Shown: positions 48,025 to 56,490 of the stretch, piece by piece | Numbering within the stretch: position 1 is the stretch's first letter | How the letters are laid out: the number at the start of each line of letters is the position of its first letter | Assembly (NCBI RefSeq): GCF_000427685.1 | Contig: NZ_KE386573.1 | Coordinates: 2,278,938 to 2,342,937 of the forward strand | Source: Haloplanus natans DSM 17983 | Lineage (GTDB): Archaea > Halobacteriota > Halobacteria > Halobacteriales > Haloferacaceae | DNA: 64,000 bases | Direction of reading: 5' to 3' | The notes under the pieces: generated by a model | Told to the model about the DNA's origin: nothing | Database searches by the model: none | The model's input: only the letters and a program-made list of their open reading frames with translations | Program-made: the position numbers and the translations under genes

Positions 48025-49341
48025 TTAAAAAGTTCCCTCGGTCGCGAACGGCCAGTCGCCAGTGACTCGCATGCCAGGGGCCAGATCCTGTGCGTCGAGG
48101 TCGGCCGCGACCGCGTCGGGGTCGCGGCGCTCGATCCGGTCGGCCGCGGCGAGGTCGGCGACGAGCGCCGTCAGGAGGATCGCCCCCTCGCGGAGCGTCC
48201 GCCGCTCCAGTTTGTCGAGCGTGTCGGCGCGGGTGTGCCCCCAGCCACGCCCGCGGTCGCCGTCGTCGCTCGACACCAGGATGGCGGGTATCCCGCGGGC
48301 GACGAACGGCCAGTGGTCGCTGTGTGGGTGTTGGGTGGGGCGGACGGTGGCGGGATGGCCGAAGCGGTCGGCCACTCGCTCGACGGCCGCGGCGAGGGCG
48401 TCGAAGCCGTGGGTGTAGTACTGGAGCGTCCGGCCGCGACAGACGCCGTCGCAGTTGACGACCGCCTGTATCGCGTCGGGATCGATCAGGTCGGCCTCGC
48501 GTTTCGACCCCCGGAGCCTGACCTCCTCGGCGCCGAAGCAGACGATCCGGACCCGGCGGTCGAGGGTGGCGTCGCGGTCGAGGAGAGCGCGCGTGATTTC
48601 CAGAACCGTCGCCGTGCCGGCGGCGTTGTCGACGGCCCCCTCCGCGATGTCGTGTGCGTCGACGTGGCTGGTCAGGTAGACGGCGCGGTCGGTGTCGGGG
48701 CCGATGTCTGCGCGGACGACGCCGCTCGTGGCCCGTGGCGTCTCACAGTCGACGCGGAGCCTGACCTGGTCGCCCGCGTGGCGGCGGGCGAGACGGAGCC
48801 CCGCCTCGCGGCTGACGCCGACGGCGGGGATGGGGCCGATGGGGTCGGCGTCGGTGCCGACGCTCCCGGTCGGCGCGAGACAGCCGGGGGCGTGGTTGCG
48901 GAAGACGAATCCGACGGCACCGGCCTCGACGGCGCGGTAGTACTTCTCCCTGCGGTGGATGAAACGGTCGTAGTAGTCGGGGACGCCGGCGGAGACGAGT
49001 GCGATGGCACTGTCCAGATCGGCGTCCGCGAAGTCGTCGGGGAGGCCGTCGCCACAGTCGACCAGCGGAGCCTCGACGGCGCCGGCGGGACTGCGGGGGA
49101 GGGCGATGCAGTCGGCATCGCCGTCGGGCGTCTCGACGGCGCTCGTCCCGCGGACCCAGCCCTGAATCTCGAAGTCGTCGACGCTCGCGTTCCGGGCGCC
49201 GACGCCGTCGAGGGCGTCGCGGGTCGCCGCCAGCGCCTCGCGCTCGCCGGGACTCCCGGCCATGCGGTTCCCGATATCGACCAGTCGCTCCAGATGGTCC
49301 CAGCCGGCGTCGCTGGTGAACGTTTCGCCGATCCAGTTCAT
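48025..49341 (-). CDS. M28 family zinc aminopeptidase with PA domain
   Basis: 438 residues. Catalytic domain split by a PA-like insertion (about 95-190). Metal ligands: YLTSHVDAHDIAEGAVDNAAGTA (His, Asp), FGAEEVRLRGSK (Glu-Glu), VNCDGVCRG (Asp), and the final His in RGWGHTRADTLDKL. Cleaves N-terminal residues from peptides. No Tat or Sec signal is visible, so it is cytosolic. Short gap (61 bp) to the NAD-kinase-like gene on the same strand. Confidence 0.88.
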   Translation of the reverse strand: MNWIGETFTSDAGWDHLERLVDIGNRMAGSPGEREALAATRDALDGVGARNASVDDFEIQGWVRGTSAVETPDGDADCIALPRSPAGAVEAPLVDCGDGLPDDFADADLDSAIALVSAGVPDYYDRFIHRREKYYRAVEAGAVGFVFRNHAPGCLAPTGSVGTDADPIGPIPAVGVSREAGLRLARRHAGDQVRLRVDCETPRATSGVVRADIGPDTDRAVYLTSHVDAHDIAEGAVDNAAGTATVLEITRALLDRDATLDRRVRIVCFGAEEVRLRGSKREADLIDPDAIQAVVNCDGVCRGRTLQYYTHGFDALAAAVERVADRFGHPATVRPTQHPHSDHWPFVARGIPAILVSSDDGDRGRGWGHTRADTLDKLERRTLREGAILLTALVADLAAADRIERRDPDAVAADLDAQDLAPGMRVTGDWPFATEGTF

Positions 49342-49515
49342 GCGGGGTGGTGTGGCCGCCCGTGACTAACGGTTTCGGTCGACCGAGCGGGGATTCGGCA
49401 CACGTCGAACGTCGATCGATCGACGGACAGCTGTCGAACGGTAAACGGCCGATACCGGGCGCGAGAGCTTCCGAATCCGGCAGGTCTTTATCGGCTCGTC
49501 CGTCTATGAGAACCT

Positions 49516-50682
49516 ATGACAGGCGTACGTGTCGCCGGCGTCGGACTGACGCATTTCGGGCGACATCCGGAGCGGACCGGGCGCGATCTGTTCGGGGAGG
49601 CCGCCCTCACTGCTCGCGAGGAGTCGGGCGTACCACCCGAGGACATCGAGTCGATCAACTACGGGAACTTCATGGGGGCGCTGGCGGAGCGACAGGGTCA
49701 CCAAGCGCCGCTCATGGCCGAGATGGCCGGATTGCAGTGCCCGGCGACGCGGTACGAGGAGGCGTGTGCCTCCGCCGGCGTCGCCGTCCGCGAGGCGGTC
49801 CGGACCGTCCGCTCCGGCGAGGCCGACGTGATGCTCGCCGGCGGCTGTGAGCGGATGACCAACCTCTCGACGGCGGACGTGACCGAGGGGTTGGCGACCG
49901 CCGCGGACGAACTCTACGAGATCCGGGCGGGGATGACCTTCCCCGGCGCTTACGCCCTGATGGAGCGGGCGTACTTCGAGGGGTTCGGCGGGTCGCGCGA
50001 GGACCTCGCGCACATCGCGGTGAAAAACCACGACAACGCCCTCCCCAACGAGTACGCGCAGTTCCACCGCGCCATCACCGTCGACGAAGTGCTCGACGCG
50101 CCGATGGTTTCCGATCCAGTTGGCCTGCTCGATGCCTGCCCCGTCACCGACGGCGCGAGCGCCCTCGTCCTCGTCAGCGACGAGTACGCCGAGGCCGAGG
50201 GCCTCGACGCCCCGGTGTCGATCACCGGCAGCGGGCAGGGCGGGGACAACCTCGCGCTCCACGACCGGGAACATCTCGCGGTGACGCCGGCGACGGAGCG
50301 CGCGGCCGCCGAGGCCTACGACGACGCCGGCTGTTCGGCCGACGACGTGGACGTAGTCGAGGTTCACGACTGTTTCACCATCGCGGAGGTGCTCGCCGTC
50401 GAGGGGCTGGGCTTCTACGAGAACGGCGACGGCGTCGGCGCCGCGCGGCGCGGCGAGACGACGGCGACGGGCGAACTGCCGGTGAACCTCTCGGGCGGAC
50501 TGAAAGCCAAGGGTCACCCCGTCGGCGCGACGGGAGGGAGTCAGATCGCGGAGATGACGCGTCTCCTCCGGGGCGACCACCCGAACAGCGACTACGTCGA
50601 GGACGCGACCCTCGGTGTCACGCACAACGCGGGCGGGACCGTCGCGAGCGCGGTCGTTCACGTCCTGGAGGTGGATCGATGA
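49516..50682 (+). CDS. Thiolase family protein (SCPx-type)
   Basis: 388 residues. Nucleophile Cys in RYEEACASAGVAVREAV (about residue 90), the other catalytic residues in AKGHPVGATGGSQIAEM (GHPxGATG) and the final THNAGGTVASAVVHVLE (GG...). It belongs to the archaeal thiolase family that pairs with a DUF35 protein; in other archaea this pair works with HMG-CoA synthase in acetoacetyl-CoA channelling. GTCTTTATC box about 30 nt before ATG 49516. Its stop overlaps the DUF35 start by 4 bp. Confidence 0.9.
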   Translation: MTGVRVAGVGLTHFGRHPERTGRDLFGEAALTAREESGVPPEDIESINYGNFMGALAERQGHQAPLMAEMAGLQCPATRYEEACASAGVAVREAVRTVRSGEADVMLAGGCERMTNLSTADVTEGLATAADELYEIRAGMTFPGAYALMERAYFEGFGGSREDLAHIAVKNHDNALPNEYAQFHRAITVDEVLDAPMVSDPVGLLDACPVTDGASALVLVSDEYAEAEGLDAPVSITGSGQGGDNLALHDREHLAVTPATERAAAEAYDDAGCSADDVDVVEVHDCFTIAEVLAVEGLGFYENGDGVGAARRGETTATGELPVNLSGGLKAKGHPVGATGGSQIAEMTRLLRGDHPNSDYVEDATLGVTHNAGGTVASAVVHVLEVDR

Positions 50683-51053
50683 CCGACGCCGGCTACGACG
50701 AGTGGCTTGACGCCGTCGGCGACGGCGAGGGGTACTACCTCGAATGTCCGAACGGACACGGCTCGCTCCCGCCGCGACGGGTGTGTCCTCACTGTGGGTC
50801 GACGGAACTGGACCACACCGACCTGTCGGCGACGGGGACGATAGAGACGTTCACCATCTGTTACGTCGGCGGCCCGGATTTCACCGACGAGGAACCCTAC
50901 GCCACCGCTATCGCGGACTTCGGCAACGTGCGCCTGACCGGCGTCGTCCGGGGGTCGGACCCCGAGAACGTGACAGTCGGGATGCCAGTCGAAGCCGGAG
51001 TCGGCACCAACCGAACGACGGACGAGGATCTGCTCATTCTGCGGGTGCGATAG
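50679..51053 (+). CDS. DUF35 OB-fold / zinc-ribbon thiolase partner
   Basis: 124 residues. A zinc-ribbon module, YYLECPNGHGSLPPRRVCPHCGSTELDHTDLSATGTIETFT, keeps CPHC but its first pair is Cys-x-x-x-His, followed by an OB fold (DFGNVRLTGVVRGSDPENVTVGMPVEAGVG). The CoA-channelling partner of the adjacent thiolase. Overlaps the alpha/beta hydrolase gene by 20 bp at the 3' end (convergent). Confidence 0.88.
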   Translation: MTDAGYDEWLDAVGDGEGYYLECPNGHGSLPPRRVCPHCGSTELDHTDLSATGTIETFTICYVGGPDFTDEEPYATAIADFGNVRLTGVVRGSDPENVTVGMPVEAGVGTNRTTDEDLLILRVR

Positions 51054-51972
51054 CTTCGCGGACCGTCTCGACGAACTCCGCCGGATGTTCGACGTGCGGC
51101 AGGAGTTTGGCGTGATCGAAGACGACGAGGCGGGCGTCGGCCTCGTCGGCTAGCGCCCGTCCCTCGGAGAGCGGTGGCAGCGTCGCGTCGCGCCCCCAGA
51201 CGACCGTGACCGGCGCGTCGAGGGCACGGAGGGCGGGACCGAGATCCAGATCGGAGTTGCAGTAGCCGGCGACGAAGGAGGCGACGGCGAAGCGGGCGTT
51301 TCGCTGGTGGGTGCTCCGCCACTGGTAGTTGGTCCAGTCCGCCGAGACCGAATTCGGGTCGGCGTAGGCGTGGTCGGCGTTGAAATAGCGGATGGAGGCC
51401 CCGGAGACGAGGGCGTCGAACAGGGCAGTACCGATTACTGGTGATCGGAGGAGTTCGCGGAGCCACGCCTTCGGCGGGTCGGGACCGGCGAGGGTCGTCG
51501 GGCAGATGGTCAGGAGGGAGTCGACGTCGACTCGGCCGTCGTCGGCCGCGCGAGCGACGTACGCCCCCGAGAGCGACGAGGCGACGACGGCGGGCGAGTC
51601 GTATTCGGCGAGGAAGTCGGCGACGAAGTCCTCGTAGAGGGCGGCGGAGTAGCGAAGCGGCGGGCGATCCGAGCGGCCAAAGCCCGGCAGATCCGGGACG
51701 ATCACGTGGCGGCTCTCGGCGAGAGCGGCGGCGACTTCGCGGAACTCGCCGCTCGATCCGGCGGCGTTGATGCCGTGGAAGCAGAGCAGGGTCGGATCGT
51801 CGGGGTCGCCCAGTTCGGCGTAGGCCACGTCCATGCCGCGCCAGCGGTACGTCCGCTCGGTCGCGTCGAGGGCCGGTTCGAGTTCGCCCGCGGCGCCACG
51901 GAGGAGTCGGTCACCGGCGACGACGCCACCGGCGAGGCCCGCGACGGCGGCGCCGAGTCGTCTGAGCTTCAT
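51034..51972 (-). CDS. Alpha/beta hydrolase
   Basis: 312 residues. N-terminal hydrophobic segment (MKLRRLGAAVAGLAGGVVAGDRLL) may anchor it. Fold: TLLCFHGINAAGSSGEFREVAAAL (oxyanion HG), nucleophile elbow ASSLSGAYV (Ser in S-x-S-x-G), ALDAPVTVVWGRDATLPPL (Asp), FDHAKLLPHVEHPAEFVETV (His). Substrate unknown. Its start is 25 bp before a mini-element. Confidence 0.85.
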   Translation of the reverse strand: MKLRRLGAAVAGLAGGVVAGDRLLRGAAGELEPALDATERTYRWRGMDVAYAELGDPDDPTLLCFHGINAAGSSGEFREVAAALAESRHVIVPDLPGFGRSDRPPLRYSAALYEDFVADFLAEYDSPAVVASSLSGAYVARAADDGRVDVDSLLTICPTTLAGPDPPKAWLRELLRSPVIGTALFDALVSGASIRYFNADHAYADPNSVSADWTNYQWRSTHQRNARFAVASFVAGYCNSDLDLGPALRALDAPVTVVWGRDATLPPLSEGRALADEADARLVVFDHAKLLPHVEHPAEFVETVREAIAPAE

Positions 51973-51999
51973 GCGTATCCGTTTGGCGCCGGAGACTTA

Positions 52000-52079
52000 T
52001 ACGGATTAGTGTAACTGTTCACCGGTGGGTCGCCAGAACGGGTCGGCGACCCACCGGTAATGACTTACACTAAACCGTA
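52000..52079 (+). mobile_element. Palindromic mini-element 3 (MITE-like), 80 bp, TTA target duplication
   Basis: TACGGATTAGTGTAA at the left and TTACACTAAACCGTA at the right (14/15), inner arms CACCGGTGGGTCGCC / GGCGACCCACCGGT. TTA at 51997-51999 and 52080-52082. Lies between the alpha/beta hydrolase and meaB, 8 bp from the meaB stop. Confidence 0.87.
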
Positions 52080-52087
52080 TTATACTC

Positions 52088-53131
52088 TCAGTCTCGCTCC
52101 CGATCCACGCAGTCCGCGACCGGGGCCAGAATCCGGTCGGCGACGGTGTACGGGTCCATCTCCCGCGCCTGCACCGCGTCGACGAGGGCGTCCATCCCGC
52201 CGTGGCGCTCGATTTCGTCTTCGAGCAGCGTCGCGGCGTCGCTCCGGAGCAACTGGCGAATCTTCTCGGCGTAGCGCGTCCGCTCGCGGCGGTCGAGCTC
52301 TCCCGTCTCGCGGAGGTGGGCGTAGTGGTCGTCGAGGGTGTCGATCAGGTCGTCGACGCCCTCGCCTTCGGTGGCGACGGTTTCGAGCACCGTCGGGTCC
52401 CAGTCGTCCGCGTCGTCCGCGTCGTCGCCGTCGGCCATCGACCCGAGTCCGTGGTGGCCGGCGGCGCCGGTCGTCGACCCGTCGCGCAGGTGAAGCATCT
52501 CGCGGAGGTCGGTGACGGTGGTCGCGGCGCCGTCCATGTCGGCCTTGTTGACGACGAACACGTCACCGATCTCCAAAATCCCGGCTTTGAGCATCTGCAC
52601 GTCGTCGCCGCTGCCGGGTTGGACGAGGACGACGACGGTGTCGGCGGTTCGCACCACGTCCACCTCGTTCTGTCCGGCGCCGACCGTCTCGACGACGATC
52701 CGATCCTTTCCGAAGGCGTCGAGGGCGGTGATGGCGTCGCCGGTGGCGGTCGACAGTCCCCCTAACTGCCCGCGGGCGCTCATCGATCGGAAAAACACCG
52801 CCATGTCGCCGACGTTCGAGGCCATCCGGATGCGGTCGCCGAGGACCGCGCCGCCGGAGTACGGCGAGGACGGGTCGACGGCGATGACGCCGACGGTGAG
52901 GCCGCGGTCGCGGTAGGCCTTGGCGAGTTTGTCGACCAGCGTAGACTTGCCGGCGCCGGGGCTGCCGGTGACGCCGATCACCTCCGCGTCGCCGGTGTGG
53001 CCGTGCAACGCGGCGACCAGATCGCGGTAGCCCGGTTCGCGGTTCTCGATGATCGTGATCGTCCGCGCGAGGGCGCGGTGTTCGCCGTCGAGGACGCCCG
53101 CCACCAGATCGCCAACCCCCGCCTCGCTCAT
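52088..53131 (-). CDS. meaB: MeaB-type G-protein chaperone of methylmalonyl-CoA mutase
   Basis: 347 residues. P-loop VIGVTGSPGAGKSTLVDKL (GxxGxGKS), base-I/II TVGVIAVDPSSPYSGGAVLGDRIRM, DTVVVLVQPGSGDDVQMLKAGILEIGDVFVVNKADMDG (NKAD for guanine). It loads and protects adenosylcobalamin on the mutase. An insert DDADDADDWDP lengthens a surface loop. Starts in the stop of the B12-binding subunit (ATGA), an operon that joins the two. Confidence 0.93.
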   Translation of the reverse strand: MSEAGVGDLVAGVLDGEHRALARTITIIENREPGYRDLVAALHGHTGDAEVIGVTGSPGAGKSTLVDKLAKAYRDRGLTVGVIAVDPSSPYSGGAVLGDRIRMASNVGDMAVFFRSMSARGQLGGLSTATGDAITALDAFGKDRIVVETVGAGQNEVDVVRTADTVVVLVQPGSGDDVQMLKAGILEIGDVFVVNKADMDGAATTVTDLREMLHLRDGSTTGAAGHHGLGSMADGDDADDADDWDPTVLETVATEGEGVDDLIDTLDDHYAHLRETGELDRRERTRYAEKIRQLLRSDAATLLEDEIERHGGMDALVDAVQAREMDPYTVADRILAPVADCVDRERD

Positions 53132-53541
53132 CGTGAGACGTTCTCGCGGACGAAGTCGATCGTCTCCTGCATCGGGGTGCCGGGGCCGAAGATTTCGGCC
53201 ACACCCGCCGTCTTCAGGTCCGCGCGATCCTCCTCGGGGACGATACCGCCGACGATGACGAGGGTGTCCGCGAACGCACCGTACTCCTTCAGCCCCTCGA
53301 TCACCTTCGGGATGAGGGTGTTGTGTGCGCCCGAGAGGATCGAGATGCCGAGGACGTCCACGTCCTCCTGAACCGCGGCCTGCACGATCTCCTCGGGGGC
53401 GCGGTGCAGACCGGAGTAGATCACCTCGAACCCGGCGTCGCGGAAGGCCCGCGCGATGACGTGTGCGCCGCGGTCGTGGCCGTCGAGGCCAACCTTGGCG
53501 ACGAGACACCGGATCGTTCGCTGTTCCTGCCCCGTACTCAT
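53128..53541 (-). CDS. Methylmalonyl-CoA mutase B12-binding subunit
   Basis: 137 residues. Cobalamin motif VAKVGLDGHDRGAHVIARAFRDAGFEVIY, where DGHDRG supplies the His (D-x-H-x-x-G) that ligates cobalt; SGAHNTLIPKVIEGLKEYG and IVGGIVPEEDRADLKTAGVAEIFGPGTP complete the Rossmann domain. The catalytic large subunit is not in this window. Coupled to meaB. Confidence 0.92.
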   Translation of the reverse strand: MSTGQEQRTIRCLVAKVGLDGHDRGAHVIARAFRDAGFEVIYSGLHRAPEEIVQAAVQEDVDVLGISILSGAHNTLIPKVIEGLKEYGAFADTLVIVGGIVPEEDRADLKTAGVAEIFGPGTPMQETIDFVRENVSR

Positions 53542-53667
53542 GTGGTACCGTTCGCCGTGGGGCTGTTTGACTCTAACGGAGTGATCGGGTGTCGACTGCC
53601 CATCGTGACGACCATATCTCAGTATCGGGACCCAGTTTTATATCAACCGGCATTCTTAACGAAAGAC

Positions 53668-53880
53668 ATGCATCGACTCATACTAACAGTTGGCGAGGGG
53701 TTCGAAGTCGTCGCCGCCGCCGCGGCGAGTATCGTCCTGACAGTGCTAGCTATCACGAAGACCGTTCTGACAGTGCACGCCGACCAGTCCGGGTGGGACG
53801 CGACGGCCACGACGCCGAGGCGGGGGTCGGAGGCTGACGACTCGACCCGCGAGAACGGAGGTGTGGCAGCGTGGGTCTGA
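53668..53880 (+). CDS. Small ORF with one membrane segment before the acidic repeat protein
   Basis: 70 residues: MHRLILTVGEGFEVVAAAAASIVLTVLAITKTVLTVHADQSGWDATATT.... A hydrophobic stretch at about 13-36. TTTTATATC at 53635-53643 lies 25-33 nt before ATG 53668, which favours a leaderless transcript starting here. It overlaps the next gene by 10 bp, and GGAGGTG (53857-53863) lies in its end as that gene's ribosome-binding site. No homologue recognised. Confidence 0.5.
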   Translation: MHRLILTVGEGFEVVAAAAASIVLTVLAITKTVLTVHADQSGWDATATTPRRGSEADDSTRENGGVAAWV

Positions 53881-54293
53881 TCGGCAAACTGCTGTCGCTG
53901 TTCGGCGGGGGGTCGAAGACGGCCGAACCGGAACCGGAGCCGAAACCCGAGCCTGAAGAGGAGGCCGAAGGCGACGAGGAAGAGGAGGAAGCGGACGACG
54001 GCATGTCGACCAAAGCCGTCGCGGAGATGGCCGACCCGCGCCGTCGCGAGGACGAAAAAAACACCGTCCGCAACCGCGCGAAAAATCCAGAGGACCACGC
54101 GCCCGCCGAGGAACCGGAAGCCGAAGCGGAGGGTGAGGACGAAGCCGAAGCCGAGGGCGACGAGGAAAAAGAGGACGATGGCGGCATGTCGACCAAAGCC
54201 GTCGCGGAGATGGCCGACCCGCGCCGCCACGAGGACGAGGAAAACACCGTCCACAACCGCGCGAAAAATCCGGACGACCAGCGGGCGACGTAG
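53871..54293 (+). CDS. Acidic repeat protein with internal 61-residue duplication
   Basis: 140 residues, GTG start (VGLIGKLLSLFGGGSKTAEP...), chosen for GGAGGTG eight bases upstream. An amphipathic N-terminal helix is followed by an extremely acidic stretch (EPEPKPEPEEEAEGDEEEEEADD) and two near-identical blocks MSTKAVAEMADPRRREDEK and ENTVHNRAKNP-type sequence. The blocks are 183 bp apart and nearly identical in DNA (54000-54088 and 54183-54271), so the duplication is recent or homogenised. No enzymatic motif and no family recalled. Likely disordered. Confidence 0.7.
   Translation: MGLIGKLLSLFGGGSKTAEPEPEPKPEPEEEAEGDEEEEEADDGMSTKAVAEMADPRRREDEKNTVRNRAKNPEDHAPAEEPEAEAEGEDEAEAEGDEEKEDDGGMSTKAVAEMADPRRHEDEENTVHNRAKNPDDQRAT
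54000..54271 (+). repeat. Two near-identical 89-bp direct repeats within a gene
   Basis: 54000-54088 and 54183-54271 differ at only a few positions (GTC/CAC in the R-R/R-H codons, AAA/GAG, CGC/CAC). The offset of 183 bp keeps frame. Confidence 0.85.
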
Positions 54294-54297
54294 CGGA

Positions 54298-56148
54298 TTA
54301 CCCGGTTTGCGTCGCGCTCCCCAGATGCGTATCGAGGAATTCGACGACGGCGGTGTAGGCCTCGATCCGATTTTCGAGTTTCGTGAAACCGTGCCCCTCG
54401 TCCTCGAAGATCAGTTCGCGGACGGGAACGCCCGCCTCGCGGGCACCCTCGACGATGCGATGGGCCTCGCTCACCGGCACCCGTGGGTCGTTCTCACCGT
54501 GGAGAACGAAGAGAGGCGCGGTGATGTCCTCGACGTGGTTGATGGGGCTGATCGATTCGAGCATCTCGCGGTCCTCCGCCAACGAACCGTACTCGGCCTC
54601 GCGGAGTTCGCGCCGCCAGTCACCCGTGTTTTCGAGGAAGGTGACGAAGTTGGCGATGCCGACGATGTCGACGCCGGCCGCCCAGATGTCGGGGTAGGCG
54701 GTCATGGCGGCCAACGTCATGAACCCGCCGTAGGAGGCGCCCATGACGGCGATGCAGTCGGGGTCGACGGCGGGGTGGTCGTGGAGCCAATCGACGCCGG
54801 CTTTCAGATCGGCCACCGCGTCCATCCGACTTTCCACGTCGTCGAGGTGGGTGTATGCCTTCCCGTAGCCCGTCGATCCGCGGACGTTCGGTTCGAAGAC
54901 GGCGTAACCCCGCGAGAGGAAGTGCTGTTTCACGCGGCCGAAGGAGGGGCGCCGTTGGGATTCGGGGCCGCCGTGGACATCGACGACGACGGGTGTCTCG
55001 CCGTGCCCCGTGTCCGTCGCGGGCAGGGAGAAGAAGGCCGGAGTCTTCCGGCCGTCGAAGGTGGGGTAGCGGACGAGTTCGGGGGCGACGAAGGAGTCCC
55101 GCGGGATGCCGGCGGTGGAGGCGCGGGTCCAGCGTTCCGCCTCGCCGCTCGTGGCGTCGACGACGTAGACGTTGGCGGTGTCGTCGCTCCGGGTGACGGT
55201 GAGCGCGAAGCGGTCGCCGTCCGGGCCGAAGCCCACGCCGCCGGCGACGCAGGGTGGGAGGTCCGGCGCCGGGAAGTGGTCGAGGCGGCCGGGCGCGACG
55301 AGTTCGCCGACGGCGAGTTCGGTGTAGCCGTCGACGTTGCGGGAGTAGACCAGTCGTCGGGACTCCTGATCGACCGCGACGCCGTCGACGTTCCACGCGT
55401 CGTCGGCGAGGGGCGTCTCGCCCGAATCGGCCGCCTCGACGGCCGATATCTCGTCGGTCGCGAGGTCGATGTAGGAGAGTCCGAGCGTGTCCGACTCGCC
55501 GTCCGTAACGAGATAGACGCCCTCGCCGTCGGGGCCCCAGTTGGCGCTGAGATGACGGACGGTTCCCTCGTGGGGCGTGAGGTGACGGCGGCTCCCCGTC
55601 GCCACGTCGAGGACGTACACGTCCTGATCGAAACTGGAGTGTGATTCGGTGAGGAGGAGTCGGTCGCCGTCGGGGTTCCAGCCGGCGACGGAGAACCAGC
55701 CGTCGCCCTCGTGGACGCGTTCGGCGTCGGCGCCGGTAACGTCGCGGTCCTGGACGTACACGTCGAAGACGGACTCGTCGCGGCGGTTGGAGGCGAAGGC
55801 GAACTGCTCGCCGTCGGGACGCCAGCCCCCGAACCAGTGTTTGGCGTCGGGATGTTCGGTCAGATCGGTGATGGAGCCGTCGGTAACGTCGAGGCGGTAG
55901 AACGTCTCCTTCTCGTCGCCCCCGCGGTCACGGCCGACGACCAGTTCGGGGCGCTCGGGCGACCACGAGGCGAAGGTGACGCGGTCGTCGAAGAAGGTGC
56001 GCTGTTCGGGCCACGTACCGGAGGAGTCGAGCGTCCACACCTGCGGGACACCCGTGGTGTCCATGAGGAAGGCGAGTCGGTCGCCGTCGGGGCCGACGGA
56101 GGCCCCGTGTGCGCTCCGCACGTTGAGATAGCGCTCGATATCGAACAT
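54298..56148 (-). CDS. S9 family serine peptidase (acylaminoacyl-peptidase-like)
   Basis: 616 residues. An N-terminal seven-bladed beta-propeller (to about 360) and an alpha/beta-hydrolase catalytic domain with predicted Ser472 (GASYGGFM), Asp554 (HGENDPRVPV) and His586 (DEGHGFTK). The 'GxSYGG' elbow and propeller are diagnostic of the prolyl oligopeptidase family; acylaminoacyl-peptidase or dipeptidyl-peptidase specificity cannot be separated. No signal peptide. Cytosolic, degrades oligopeptides. Confidence 0.92.
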   Translation of the reverse strand: MFDIERYLNVRSAHGASVGPDGDRLAFLMDTTGVPQVWTLDSSGTWPEQRTFFDDRVTFASWSPERPELVVGRDRGGDEKETFYRLDVTDGSITDLTEHPDAKHWFGGWRPDGEQFAFASNRRDESVFDVYVQDRDVTGADAERVHEGDGWFSVAGWNPDGDRLLLTESHSSFDQDVYVLDVATGSRRHLTPHEGTVRHLSANWGPDGEGVYLVTDGESDTLGLSYIDLATDEISAVEAADSGETPLADDAWNVDGVAVDQESRRLVYSRNVDGYTELAVGELVAPGRLDHFPAPDLPPCVAGGVGFGPDGDRFALTVTRSDDTANVYVVDATSGEAERWTRASTAGIPRDSFVAPELVRYPTFDGRKTPAFFSLPATDTGHGETPVVVDVHGGPESQRRPSFGRVKQHFLSRGYAVFEPNVRGSTGYGKAYTHLDDVESRMDAVADLKAGVDWLHDHPAVDPDCIAVMGASYGGFMTLAAMTAYPDIWAAGVDIVGIANFVTFLENTGDWRRELREAEYGSLAEDREMLESISPINHVEDITAPLFVLHGENDPRVPVSEAHRIVEGAREAGVPVRELIFEDEGHGFTKLENRIEAYTAVVEFLDTHLGSATQTG

Positions 56149-56186
56149 ACGGGCCGTTGGTCGGGGGTAACCAAACGTGTTCTCCC

Positions 56187-56447
56187 TTAGAGCAGTCCTT
56201 CCGCTTCCAGCGCCGCCATCACGTCGTCGACGAGTTCGTCGACGGATTCGTAGGGGAACTCCTGGTGGCCGTCGAGGTTCGCGGCGAGTTCCATCGCCGA
56301 GAAGGACGCGTCGCCGGCTTCGAACCGGGTCCCCGGGCCGTCCGGGAGCGCCGGAACGAGGTCCATCTGGTCGGTGACGGGGAAGTCGGCGTTCTCGAAT
56401 GCCGCCCTGAACTGCTCGCGGAGGTCGGCCGCAACGTCGTCGCTCAT
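56187..56447 (-). CDS. MTH865-like family protein
   Basis: 86 residues: MSDDVAADLREQFRAAFENADFPVTDQMDLVPALPDGPGTRFEAGDASFSAMELAANLDGHQEFPYESVDELVDDVMAALEAEGLL. The helix-turn-helix-like layout FPVxxQMDLVxALPxG...ATTFEAG...MExAxxL matches the archaeal MTH865 family of unknown function. ATG 56447 is chosen. Downstream of GT4, 39 bp from the S9 peptidase start. Confidence 0.8.
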   Translation of the reverse strand: MSDDVAADLREQFRAAFENADFPVTDQMDLVPALPDGPGTRFEAGDASFSAMELAANLDGHQEFPYESVDELVDDVMAALEAEGLL

Positions 56448-56490
56448 GAGTTGTGGTGGACGTATCGCGGGCAAAAGCGTTCCGAAACCG

